From contig OZ220216.1 in the NCBI GenBank assembly GCA_964291505.2, forward strand, positions 2,604,001 to 2,668,000: DNA of 64,000 nucleotides. The letters run 5' to 3'. Shown piece after piece: positions 55,345-63,815 of the stretch. The notes beneath the pieces were generated by a model. The model was not told the DNA's origin and searched no databases. It worked only from the letters and a program-made list of their open reading frames with translations. Source of the DNA: Kistimonas sp964291505. GTDB taxonomy: Bacteria; Pseudomonadota; Gammaproteobacteria; Pseudomonadales; Endozoicomonadaceae. The stretch's first letter is position 1. Every line of letters begins with the position of its first letter. The translations under genes were made by a program, and so were the position numbers.

Positions 55345-56799
55345 ATGGCAGACCAGGTCTGGGTTTTAAAGATTCTGTCCGGCCCCCATGTCGGCGCAGA
55401 AATCACTCTGGATGCAGGCCAGTACTCACTGGGCCGGCACGAAGAGTGCGACCTGGTGCTCACCGATAACACCCTCGCCGATTATCAGCTGGAAATTCTC
55501 GTTTCTGAGGATAGCGTCGATATTCGGAACCTGGCCGAAGGTCAGGGTGTCTACCTGAACGGTCAAGCTCAGGAAAACCAGTTTACGCTTCAGCCCTTTG
55601 TAATCGTGACCGCGGGCAATCTGCATTTTGCCATGGCGCCGGAAGGGGCCACATGGCCCGAACTGACAATGCCCGATCTGACGGCACCTGCACCACCACC
55701 GTCTACCCCCTCAGCAGAAGAATCCATTCATTCGGATACTGTTCATGAACAACTGGATGATGAAGACATTCCGGTTCTTGACGACAGACTTTCCGACGAT
55801 GAACTGACGGAGCTCGAAGAGCAGCATTCCTCCGGTCCCGGCTTTATGGAGAGACTGCGTGCTTTCCTGCCTGCATCGGGAAAAAAGGTAGTAATTCTGG
55901 GTGCCGCAGCTGCACTATTAATCGGATTTATCAGCGTTTTTTCCTGGCTATGGCAACTCACCGATCCTGCTCTGGCAGAAGCAGAAAAGCCTATTTCTCA
56001 TATTCTTGAAGCTGAAAACCTGCGAGCCCTGCAAAACCTTGAAGATGTCACTCTGAAAACACTACCTGACGGCTCCGTGTTACTGACAGGCTACATTGTC
56101 GATGGCACGACCAAGCAAGCCTATCTGGATGCGCTCACCGAGAAGTCTGTCCTTTTCAACAACCAGATCATCGCCTTGGATGAAATGCAGGAAAATGCCA
56201 TGGCGGTGCTGAAAATGCATGGTTACAAGTCACTGACCGTCGCATTGGACACACTTCCGGGCACCCTGATCCTCAGAGGCTACCTGCACACCGTCAGAGA
56301 TTTGACGAAGATCCGTGAATTACTGCATCAGGAAGTGCATGGGCTGCAGACCATCATTGATCAGCTTGAGTTCCAGAACACCCGCATCAAGACGCTTCGC
56401 TCAATGCTCAAAGAAAAGGCGCTGAGCCAGCGTATCAAGCTGCTGGATCAACCCGGCAAAGTGATCATGAAGGGACGTCTCATGGATATCTCTCAGGGGT
56501 ACCACCTAAAAGAAGTCGTCCGGAACTTTCGGGAAAAGTACGGCAAGCGCCCTGAGCTGGTGATTGATGTCACCCTGCCATCTGCCGATCTAGCCACCCT
56601 ACAGCCCATCATCAATATCAAGAGCGTCACCATCGGCAAGGAGCCCTTTGTGATCCTCGATAATGGTGAAAAGTACCTGAAAGGCGCCAGGCTGAAAAAC
56701 GGATATATACTTGAAAGTATCACCCTGGAATATCTGACGCTTCGGCTAGGCCAGGAAAGAATAAAATACTACATAGGAGGCAACCATGGCGGAAGCTGA
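55345..56799 (+). CDS. sctD: Type III secretion inner-membrane ring protein SctD
   Basis: 484 residues. N-terminal FHA-like domain (about 5-100, with YSLGRHEECDLVL), an acidic Pro-rich linker (about 115-165), one transmembrane helix (about 181-204, VVILGAAAALLIGFISVFSW), and a periplasmic region with repeated ring-building/BON-like modules (LLTGYIVDG, LILRGYLHTV, VIMKGRLMDI). This is the YscD/CdsD architecture. The protein forms the outer ring of the inner-membrane base around SctJ. First of four T3SS genes and overlaps the next by 14 bp. A 277-bp spacer upstream shows no clear promoter. Confidence 0.9.
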   Translation: MADQVWVLKILSGPHVGAEITLDAGQYSLGRHEECDLVLTDNTLADYQLEILVSEDSVDIRNLAEGQGVYLNGQAQENQFTLQPFVIVTAGNLHFAMAPEGATWPELTMPDLTAPAPPPSTPSAEESIHSDTVHEQLDDEDIPVLDDRLSDDELTELEEQHSSGPGFMERLRAFLPASGKKVVILGAAAALLIGFISVFSWLWQLTDPALAEAEKPISHILEAENLRALQNLEDVTLKTLPDGSVLLTGYIVDGTTKQAYLDALTEKSVLFNNQIIALDEMQENAMAVLKMHGYKSLTVALDTLPGTLILRGYLHTVRDLTKIRELLHQEVHGLQTIIDQLEFQNTRIKTLRSMLKEKALSQRIKLLDQPGKVIMKGRLMDISQGYHLKEVVRNFREKYGKRPELVIDVTLPSADLATLQPIINIKSVTIGKEPFVILDNGEKYLKGARLKNGYILESITLEYLTLRLGQERIKYYIGGNHGGS

Positions 56800-57037
56800 T
56801 AACGTCTCCCTGTCGCTGACAGAAGACCGTCTCAGTACCGATACGGACGGTCAGTACAGACAGGAACTGATAGACAGCCTGAATGCAGAGGCCGCGCAGC
56901 TCAAGAGCAGCAAGCAAGGCGGGCTCTCTCCCGAAGAGTTTGAGCAGACCGATGCGCTGATCAAGGCGCTGGATGACGCCGTCAAGGTGATCGAACTGAC
57001 CTGGCTCAAATACCACAAGGCCTCAGGCACGCATTAA
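56786..57037 (+). CDS. Small T3SS protein SctE-like (YscE/CdsE needle co-chaperone)
   Basis: 83 residues, helical and acidic, with start ATG 5 nt after GGAGG. No strong motif is visible; assignment as YscE/EscE-type needle co-chaperone rests on size, helical amphipathic pattern (LSPEEFEQTDALIKALDDAVKVIE) and its place between sctD and the needle gene. YscE-type proteins with SctG hold the needle subunit before export. Confidence 0.7.
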   Translation: MAEADNVSLSLTEDRLSTDTDGQYRQELIDSLNAEAAQLKSSKQGGLSPEEFEQTDALIKALDDAVKVIELTWLKYHKASGTH

Positions 57038-57125
57038 GACAGATTTATCCACTTCGATCAGGCCGAATACTGGCACATCTGTGGACTAGACTTAATAGAG
57101 GCGCTGGGAACAGGGAGAGGTTCTT

Positions 57126-57374
57126 ATGTCGATTTTGAATAACGGAACTAACAGCATCAGCTTTGATCAGGCAACCGATCGGCTGTCTAACAAGCTGTCT
57201 GAATTTGAAAGCAAGCTGGAAACATCCATGCAGGATCTTGATCCCAGTAACCTGGCCGACATGATCAAACTGCAGCAGGATGTGAATAAACTCACCATGC
57301 TCTACAGCGTAGACAGCTCGGTTGTCAAAGCCGTCAAGGATACCGCGCAGGGCATTATTCAGAAGATCAACTGA
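57126..57374 (+). CDS. sctF: Type III secretion needle subunit SctF
   Basis: 82 residues, two helices joined by a D-P turn (QDLDPSNLADMIKLQQDVNKL), followed by the conserved C-terminal helix region (VKAVKDTAQGIIQKIN) typical of YscF/PrgI needle proteins. It polymerises into the needle through which effectors travel. Strong ribosome-binding site (AGGGAGAGG), suiting high expression. Confidence 0.9.
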   Translation: MSILNNGTNSISFDQATDRLSNKLSEFESKLETSMQDLDPSNLADMIKLQQDVNKLTMLYSVDSSVVKAVKDTAQGIIQKIN

Positions 57375-57402
57375 TTCAGGGATTTAGGGGGGAACCAGGG
57401 AC

Positions 57403-57813
57403 ATGGTCACCGTAGAAACCTTAAGACTGCTGGCCGATATCGGGTTTATGGCTACCAGCAATGGGATGTCTGGCCAGGCCAAGTCTATTTTCAAGGCCAT
57501 CGGTCACATTCGCCCCAACAGTGTTCTGCCACACATTGGCATGGCACTGAACCATCTCAACCTGAACCAGTTTCAGGATGCGCTGGATGTGCTTGAAAAG
57601 AAAGCCCTGAAGATCGAGCCAGATAATCCTACCGTTCGTGCCTTTATTGGTATGTCACTGATGTTGATGGGTCGCAACAGCGAAAGTGAAAAGTTCCTGA
57701 CACCGCTGACATCATCCGATGATCCGCTGGCTGCCAACCTGGCAGAGAACCTGCTGCAGGAACTCAAGCACCACGCCGACAAGAAAAGCGCACCGCCAAA
57801 AGCCCCGCATTGA
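57403..57813 (+). CDS. T3SS needle chaperone SctG (YscG-like TPR protein)
   Basis: 136 residues: three TPR-like helix pairs (LPHIGMALNHLNLNQFQDALDVL, written here only in part: MALNHLNLNQFQDAL; IEPDNPTVRAFIGMSLMLMG). YscG-type chaperones bind the hydrophobic C terminus of the needle subunit. The order sctD-sctE-sctF-sctG is the chlamydial arrangement. It converges on the GT-DUF4135 gene, 14 bp away. Confidence 0.85.
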   Translation: MVTVETLRLLADIGFMATSNGMSGQAKSIFKAIGHIRPNSVLPHIGMALNHLNLNQFQDALDVLEKKALKIEPDNPTVRAFIGMSLMLMGRNSESEKFLTPLTSSDDPLAANLAENLLQELKHHADKKSAPPKAPH

Positions 57814-57842
57814 GCAGTACCGGGGCTTTACTGCTCCTTTTG
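57812..57842 (+). terminator. Terminator-like hairpin after sctG, overlapping the opposing stop codon
   Basis: GAGCAGTA (57812-57819) pairs with TACTGCTC (57829-57836), then CTTTTGC. An alternative stem AGCCCCG (57801-57807)/CGGGGCT (57821-57827) is mutually exclusive with it. The stop codon of the minus-strand gene (57828-57830) lies within the hairpin. Confidence 0.6.
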
Positions 57843-60800
57843 CAGCCACTGCAGCAGATTTTCCTCCAGCGGCTCCTCTGCCGCTAAACCCAGCAGCCAG
57901 TTTTCATACACTTCGACTAATTGATCACAAGCCACTTGGTCCAGCCTTTCGATAACATTCACTAACTCAGGCATTACAGGCGTTGTGAAATAATCAGAAT
58001 CCAGCACCACATATCGACCTTCCCTGTTATTGGGGGCTGCGAGCAGTTCAATAGAATCCGGTAAACGGTAAAAATCCGGAATACCTCCCCTCGCCCAGGC
58101 ACGAACGATGTCATCTCGATGACGTGTTATCGGTTCATCAGAGCCTTCTGTTTTCTCATGCTCTCTGATCATCCGATCAGCCATGCTGTTTTCGGTTTTA
58201 TAGAGTGCCTTCAAGGAAGGCTCACAGAACACATGTAACTTGTTGATATCAGATATTTGCTGTCTATGCTGGTGATGTGTCAGCACAGGGGAGCTGACTG
58301 GTAATCCAGTGAGTCCGTTAAGAAAGCGGGTAATCAAGCCTGATTTAGCCATAACCAACAGCAGTGCCTGCCGAAAGCCCTCTGCCACTATGGAAGCATA
58401 TTGGCTGTGCTGATGAGCATCGTCGGCGATATCATCACTTTCCTCCCAAAACACACCAACTCTGGTTTTCGACAGTGATGACATTTCCCATATCAAACCA
58501 CCGGCATTGGCCATATCTTCAGCAAGACCTACCACAACCGACTGCGTAAGACTTCGCTTTGCATCCACCAGATACGGCATATCATTTTTTACAAGAATAT
58601 TGTTATGGTGAGCATCTCCCTGCCCAGTTATCAGCAGGAAGGCTGACAACCACCCTAGTCGACAATACAGCGATTCAGACCACTCATTGCGAGGCGTATT
58701 GATGTCCAAATACTCAGAATAACCATAATGGCATTCTGCATGACGAACAGTTTCAACTTTGGCAATCTGTTTCAAACAACCTAATACCGGTTCGTCAGCC
58801 CATTGATTAACTAACTCTGCCAGACTCAGCGTCTCATTTTCCTGACAACTATTCACCAACAGGGATTCAATACGCAGGTCTCTTGGCTTATATAAAACTG
58901 ACGCACCATTACTGAATCGAACACATGTTGTTCCGTGAAAGCCTTGATCCGTTAATGGTTTAAGTCCTGTGATTCGCAGGTCATTCTGATTATCAGCCTC
59001 CAAAACTGTTTCAATAAGCAACTGGCTGTCGCTATTCAATCGTCGCATTACTGTTTTGATTGCCTGAAGATCAGCCACCAATCCTGCTTTTAAGTGTCGC
59101 CCCCACAACGGAAAATGATCCAGCAACGCCTGTGCCGACAATTGGCAAGCATCAATGGGAATGACCGATTTCGAACAGATTGCCTGAAGCTGATTCAGTT
59201 GTTCACAGAGTTTGGCAACTATCGGCATCGTCAGCGTTGATATAACGTCTTCTATCTGCCATTGATCAGCAGTGAGCATTCTGTCTAACAGAGGATACAT
59301 ATAGCGATTAAGAACTGGCTGAATAAGTCCCGCTGTCCATTCATCTGGATATTCGGTGGTTTGCAGAATCTGCCAGATTCTCTTTTTTGAAAGTGCCCCC
59401 GTCGCTTTGCCAGCGTCAGATAGCTGCACATAACGCCTCGACTGAATAACCGGTTGCCTGGTTGTTTGCTTCAGCAAGTGATGCTTCAAACCCCACAGGA
59501 TATTGAACATCACCAGAGGCTTGGCCAGTGCGATGTTGACGCAAAGTTGATCTACCCGTGCACCCAACAGTGCACCTTCCAATACCGCGGTTTGAAGTTG
59601 GGCATCCACCAGATGATTGATACCATCGAAACAAACGGCAGCTTCAGAACCCATCAGCACCCTGCGCCCACGCGGCAGGGTTTCAAGAACAACAGAGTCG
59701 TCCAGCAGGTTTGACGCATAATGACCGAAAACGGTGGCCATTGATAAACCCGGATAACGGCCGGACGGCTGAAATTGGGTGCGATCAGCTAACTGCCCCA
59801 GCTTCTCCACTAATGCTATATAGCTCCCAACAGAAGCTGACCAGGAAAACTGCTTCTCGACTCGACATTGTCCGGCAACCCCAACCAGCTCCCTCTTCTT
59901 CTTATCAGCTACAAGCGTCATCAAAACTTCAGACAGAGCTGCTACATCAACCGCGACAGCCTGAGCCGACGCCAGTAAATTCCGTTCGGGTTCATAGTAA
60001 GCCGTGGGAGTGACCAGAGCATCAATATCCCCCCAACTTGTCGGAATGAGATAGCCAGAGCGCCCGTGCTCAACCAGATCCCTATAGCCATCCCAGTCTG
60101 ATAACACCACAGGTAAACCGGAACCCATCGCTTCCAGCGGCGCCAGACCAAACGTTTCCTGAGGATTATCTGCCAGAGAAACAAAGATATCCGCTGCTGC
60201 GTAAATGGTGCTGCGCTCATCAGGCGCCATATCAAAGTTGAAGAGCACCCGATCCTCTATCACCAACTGCCCGGCTGTCCGCGCCAGCGACACCACATAA
60301 TCATCACTGGCTGATGACTGGCCACAGATATAAAGCACAACGTCCTGAGAATTGTGGAGCAGTTCCTCACTCACAATCTCGTTCAGCGCGTGAATCAATG
60401 GATGAAGATCCATTTTATTTCCGGCATCAATTCTGCCGAGGTACAGAATGACAATCGCGTCTTGAGGCAGCTCTAACGTTTCTCTCGCCAGTGTTTTCTT
60501 GATGGGCGGAAAGTCCGACGGTTCAATCCCCAGTGGTAAAAACTCAATACTGCAATGATCTCTTATGGTTACGCCATGACGATCCCCCAGCTGTTGCTGA
60601 ACCTCACGCATCAGCTTCTCCATTGCCTGGAAGGCTGCATCGCTGGCACAAAGCAGGGCATCGCAGGATTTCTGGGGAGAAAGACACAAGTTACGAGTAG
60701 TCGACAGAGAAACATCCTGACACAAAGAATGTACCCGGCCTGTCACAGGGAACAGTCGGGACGCATAGGCCTCCCTTAATTCCAGCAACGGAGCAATATA

Positions 60801-61100
60801 GTGATCGCCACAATGAAAGACCGAGTATTCATACTCGGACAAGCACATAGGCAGCAAATGCAATGGGTAAACCTGGATTACAACATCCAGCCCATTAAAA
60901 TGAAGGTATTGTGACCAATAGGCGTCAACGTCAGGACAGTCATCAGCAACAACGAAAAAGTGAAATTCAGAGAAATTACTGTATTTCACCAACGCCTGCA
61001 GAAAACCAATATTCGCCACCCGCAAGCCGTTCTGGTAACTCTCTGCACCTGATTCAGCAGGAGAAAGGATGGTGGCAAAACGCCGCATTACTCGAGCCAT
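57828..61100 (-). CDS. GT4 glycosyltransferase - LanM-type dehydratase (DUF4135) fusion, candidate T3SS effector
   Basis: 1090 residues. Residues 1-435 look like a GT4/GT-B glycosyltransferase: VILYLGRIDAGNKMD (217-231), VVLYICG (254-260) and the C-terminal donor site ETFGLAPLEAMGSGLP (315-330) with the E-x7-E pair. From about 560 to 1065 the sequence follows the LanM dehydratase/DUF4135 domain: LYKPRDLRIE (736-745), kinase-like loop GQGDAHHNN (826-834) with D829, H831 and N834, LVD at 844-846, and the tail GGIPDFYRLPDS (1005-1016). The usual LanM D-L-E-T-L motif reads DAKRSL, and no LanC cyclase follows. Start overlaps nothing and lies 6 bp after a CesT-type chaperone gene, so translation is probably coupled. 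Secretion is inferred. Confidence 0.78.
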   Translation of the reverse strand: MARVMRRFATILSPAESGAESYQNGLRVANIGFLQALVKYSNFSEFHFFVVADDCPDVDAYWSQYLHFNGLDVVIQVYPLHLLPMCLSEYEYSVFHCGDHYIAPLLELREAYASRLFPVTGRVHSLCQDVSLSTTRNLCLSPQKSCDALLCASDAAFQAMEKLMREVQQQLGDRHGVTIRDHCSIEFLPLGIEPSDFPPIKKTLARETLELPQDAIVILYLGRIDAGNKMDLHPLIHALNEIVSEELLHNSQDVVLYICGQSSASDDYVVSLARTAGQLVIEDRVLFNFDMAPDERSTIYAAADIFVSLADNPQETFGLAPLEAMGSGLPVVLSDWDGYRDLVEHGRSGYLIPTSWGDIDALVTPTAYYEPERNLLASAQAVAVDVAALSEVLMTLVADKKKRELVGVAGQCRVEKQFSWSASVGSYIALVEKLGQLADRTQFQPSGRYPGLSMATVFGHYASNLLDDSVVLETLPRGRRVLMGSEAAVCFDGINHLVDAQLQTAVLEGALLGARVDQLCVNIALAKPLVMFNILWGLKHHLLKQTTRQPVIQSRRYVQLSDAGKATGALSKKRIWQILQTTEYPDEWTAGLIQPVLNRYMYPLLDRMLTADQWQIEDVISTLTMPIVAKLCEQLNQLQAICSKSVIPIDACQLSAQALLDHFPLWGRHLKAGLVADLQAIKTVMRRLNSDSQLLIETVLEADNQNDLRITGLKPLTDQGFHGTTCVRFSNGASVLYKPRDLRIESLLVNSCQENETLSLAELVNQWADEPVLGCLKQIAKVETVRHAECHYGYSEYLDINTPRNEWSESLYCRLGWLSAFLLITGQGDAHHNNILVKNDMPYLVDAKRSLTQSVVVGLAEDMANAGGLIWEMSSLSKTRVGVFWEESDDIADDAHQHSQYASIVAEGFRQALLLVMAKSGLITRFLNGLTGLPVSSPVLTHHQHRQQISDINKLHVFCEPSLKALYKTENSMADRMIREHEKTEGSDEPITRHRDDIVRAWARGGIPDFYRLPDSIELLAAPNNREGRYVVLDSDYFTTPVMPELVNVIERLDQVACDQLVEVYENWLLGLAAEEPLEENLLQWLQKEQ

Positions 61101-61106
61101 GACCGG

Positions 61107-61529
61107 TTAAGGCATCATCATGGGGTTAATACCACCGCCACCGCCAGGCTCATTGATAATATCCCGCACATACAGGAAACAACTGCCAAAACTCTCCAGA
61201 GCTTCCTGAAACTGGTCCAGTTGCAATCCGGACTCCTGCAGGCGTCGATGGAGCCAGTAATGGTCATCGTCCTCATTAATACTGAGACAAGCCCGCTGGG
61301 CGCGTATCAAGGGCAGGTTTTTTTCTGCAAGCTTCATTGCCAACTCTCGACGTTTGTCATCCCCTTCAGGCAGTGCTGCAAGCTGCGATTCAAGATAGAT
61401 ACGTCCCGCCCGGGTATAACAAAGAACATCAAATCCATTCATTTTCAGGGTATAACGCCCCTCTTCCGGCGAGATCGGATCCAGCTGGTTAACCCGGGTT
61501 AACTCATCCATTAATGTTGTCAGACTCAT
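61107..61529 (-). CDS. Class I type III secretion chaperone (CesT/Tir-chaperone family)
   Basis: 140 residues, acidic. The pattern matches CesT-family chaperones: GRYTLKMNGFDVLCYTRAGR, then IYLESQLAALPEG, RACLSINEDDDHYWLHRRL and the C-terminal amphipathic helix FQEALESFGSCFLYVRDII. The tail is a Gly run with GINPMMMP. Such proteins dimerise and bind the N terminus of one or a few effectors in the cytoplasm, keeping them export-competent. Immediately upstream of the GT-DUF4135 gene on the same strand, the usual chaperone-effector order. Confidence 0.85.
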   Translation of the reverse strand: MSLTTLMDELTRVNQLDPISPEEGRYTLKMNGFDVLCYTRAGRIYLESQLAALPEGDDKRRELAMKLAEKNLPLIRAQRACLSINEDDDHYWLHRRLQESGLQLDQFQEALESFGSCFLYVRDIINEPGGGGGINPMMMP

Positions 61530-61623
61530 GGCTCGACCATCCCTGTCACTGGCTGCTGCTGTGGCAATAATTTCGTGTTATTTACATCAGTCTAGCAAGC
61601 GTCCGTTATTCGGCCTCCGGACA

Positions 61624-61653
61624 TAAAAAAACCGACCCTTAAGGATCGGTTTT
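61624..61653 (-). terminator. Terminator of the NhaC-family gene
   Basis: Minus strand AAAACCGATCCTT-AAGGGTCGGTTTT (one mismatch) continuing into T7, 24 bp after the antiporter stop codon. Confidence 0.85.
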
Positions 61654-61676
61654 CTCATTTCTAACACTCAGCACTA

Positions 61677-63260
61677 TCAGGCGAACTGACGCACTCCGTT
61701 GGGCTCAATATCCGCCGAGAGCTTTTTAAAGCAGACAACCAAAAGGACGAATGCAGCCAGAGATGTCATGAAGCCCATCGTCATGGAATCCGTTATTCCC
61801 ATCATCAGATAGCCAAAGAACGCCACCAGCGCGACACCACCACTATAGGGTAACTGGGTCATGACGTGATCAATGTGATGACAGGATGCCCCTGTGGAAG
61901 AAAGAATGGTGGTATCAGATATTGGCGAACAGTGATCCCCGAAGACTGCACCTGCCAATACAGCGGACATAATCGGCAACAACTGTGCGATCTCTGTACC
62001 GGCCGCCATATCACCAGCAATGGGCAGCATGATGCCAAAAGTCCCCCAGCTGGTGCCTGTCGCAAAAGCCATGATGCCTGAGATCACAAACAACAGCGCC
62101 GGGATCATGGACGCATCAATAGAGCCGCTGACCAAGCCCGCCAGATACTTACCAGTATCCAGATTGCTGATGACATCAATCAACACCCAAGCCAGTACCA
62201 GAATATAAATGGCATCCAGCATAGACTTGGCGCCATCAACAAATGCCTCTGTCACCATGCCTGACGGCAGCTTGTGACGTAACAGCATCAGGATGGATAC
62301 CAGCAGGCCGACACTACCGCCCATCACCAGCGACGTTGCCACATCGGTATGCTCAAAGGCGCCCAGTACGGTAAAGCTCTGTCCGGCTGTCGCCTGTGCC
62401 TGCGCCCCGGTCCACAGGATCGAAAATACCGTGGCAATCACCAGCACAATGATGGGAATCACTAGATCACCCACATGCCCCTTGTCACACTCGGTGATTT
62501 CAATCGCACCGGGGGGCTCCCCCTTCGACGGATCATACAGCTGACCTTCCTGCGCCAGCAGTTCATGCCGCTTCATTGGGCCGACATTGAGATCCATCCA
62601 GGCAGCAAGAACAACCAACGCCAGCGCAAAAATGGCGTACAGGTTCATCGGCACCATGGAGACAAAGGCAGCAAACGGGGTAATGTCAGTCACGCCATGA
62701 GTGATCATGACAGAACCAATCAAGGCAATGATGTAAGCGCCCCAGCTGGAAATCGGTGTGATGACACAGACCGGCGCAGCGGTGGAATCCAGAAGATAAG
62801 CCAGCTTAGCTCGGGAAATCCGGTGCCGATCCGACAAAGGCCGGCTGATATTGCCCACCGCCAGGCTATTAAAGTAATCATCAATAAAAATGATGATACC
62901 GAGCATAACCGTCAGCAGCTGAGAGCCTTTGCGGGTCTGTATGCGCTTACGCGCCCATTCCCCAAACGCACGCGTTCCCCCGGCCAGCGTAATCAGGCTG
63001 GTCATGATACCAAGAATGATCAGAAACAGCAGAATAAATACATTCCACTTGTTCAAGCCATCATCCCAGAACACTTTCAGAAAGGCGGAAGAGAGGTATT
63101 TCACAAACAGGGCAGGATCAAAGCTGGTCAGCAGCAGGGCGCCGCAAACAATACCGGCCGCCAATGACAGCAACACCTTGCGGGTGATCACTGCCAGACC
63201 GATGGCGACGGCGGGCGCCGCCAGAGAAAGGGACGAAAACTCGAAACTCGCTAATTCCAT
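61677..63260 (-). CDS. NhaC-family Na+/H+ antiporter
   Basis: 527 residues from MELASFEFSSLSLAAP, with about 11-12 hydrophobic helices. Helix motifs FIDDYFNSLAVGNISRPLSD, TPISSWGAYI, GTSWGTFGIMLPIAGDM and FGDHCSPISDTTILSSTG are those of NhaC/YheL-type antiporters. Exchanges Na+ (or a related substrate, some members are amino-acid/malate exchangers) for H+ across the inner membrane, consistent with a marine habitat. The upstream frame extension to 63419 is not used: no family similarity. Confidence 0.88.
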   Translation of the reverse strand: MELASFEFSSLSLAAPAVAIGLAVITRKVLLSLAAGIVCGALLLTSFDPALFVKYLSSAFLKVFWDDGLNKWNVFILLFLIILGIMTSLITLAGGTRAFGEWARKRIQTRKGSQLLTVMLGIIIFIDDYFNSLAVGNISRPLSDRHRISRAKLAYLLDSTAAPVCVITPISSWGAYIIALIGSVMITHGVTDITPFAAFVSMVPMNLYAIFALALVVLAAWMDLNVGPMKRHELLAQEGQLYDPSKGEPPGAIEITECDKGHVGDLVIPIIVLVIATVFSILWTGAQAQATAGQSFTVLGAFEHTDVATSLVMGGSVGLLVSILMLLRHKLPSGMVTEAFVDGAKSMLDAIYILVLAWVLIDVISNLDTGKYLAGLVSGSIDASMIPALLFVISGIMAFATGTSWGTFGIMLPIAGDMAAGTEIAQLLPIMSAVLAGAVFGDHCSPISDTTILSSTGASCHHIDHVMTQLPYSGGVALVAFFGYLMMGITDSMTMGFMTSLAAFVLLVVCFKKLSADIEPNGVRQFA

Positions 63261-63767
63261 AACTTCTGATCTCTTAAGCAGGTATAACTGTAGTCCAAAA
63301 CAGTTACCCTGGTGATAGACGATCAGGAGCGCGATTGAAGCTGCAAAAAGGCCTGCACCCAAAAAGTCAGTACATTCACTTTTCCCACAGCGGTAGCACT
63401 CCACGGACCCGGCATCCATCCGCTCTCATCGCGACAAGCAGACGATGACGGATTACACCTAATGGCATGTGTACCGCAGACAATTGCCTGCAGAATACAC
63501 CGTGACAGTGTGGCGTCTCTTAAACGACACACCAGCCGATGGCGCTGACTCGCTTGACCGGCTTCGGCGGTGTTTCCTTTCACAGGAGATCTCGGGCGTC
63601 ACCCTACTTCCTGTTACTCTTAAGCACCGCGCCTCTACCAAGAGGAAGACCCTCGCAGTATGCCCCACAGAAAACTTCGCGACAACGAAACACGTACATT
63701 CCACCTGCTTTTGTTATCGATACTTACATCGGTACTCAGTCGCGCTTGCACTCAGATATCGCCCCAT
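63261..63767. other. Intergenic region between guaA and the NhaC-family gene
   Basis: About 500 bp with no supported gene. Short frames on both strands are low-complexity Arg/Ser/Cys translations without family likeness. It presumably holds the promoter of the antiporter gene, but none is clear. Confidence 0.5.
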
Positions 63768-63769
63768 AA

Positions 63770-63795
63770 AAAAACCGCCTGAACGGCGGTTTTTT
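63770..63795 (-). terminator. Terminator of guaA
   Basis: Minus strand ACCGCC-GTTCA-GGCGGT stem flanked by A and T runs, 20 bp after the guaA stop codon. Confidence 0.9.
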
Positions 63796-63815
63796 CTCAG
63801 CTATTTGATTGAGGA

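Noticed and set aside
57828..61529. Complete lanthipeptide biosynthesis cluster
   Set aside because: No precursor peptide, LanC cyclase, transporter or protease gene is nearby; only the dehydratase-like domain is present.
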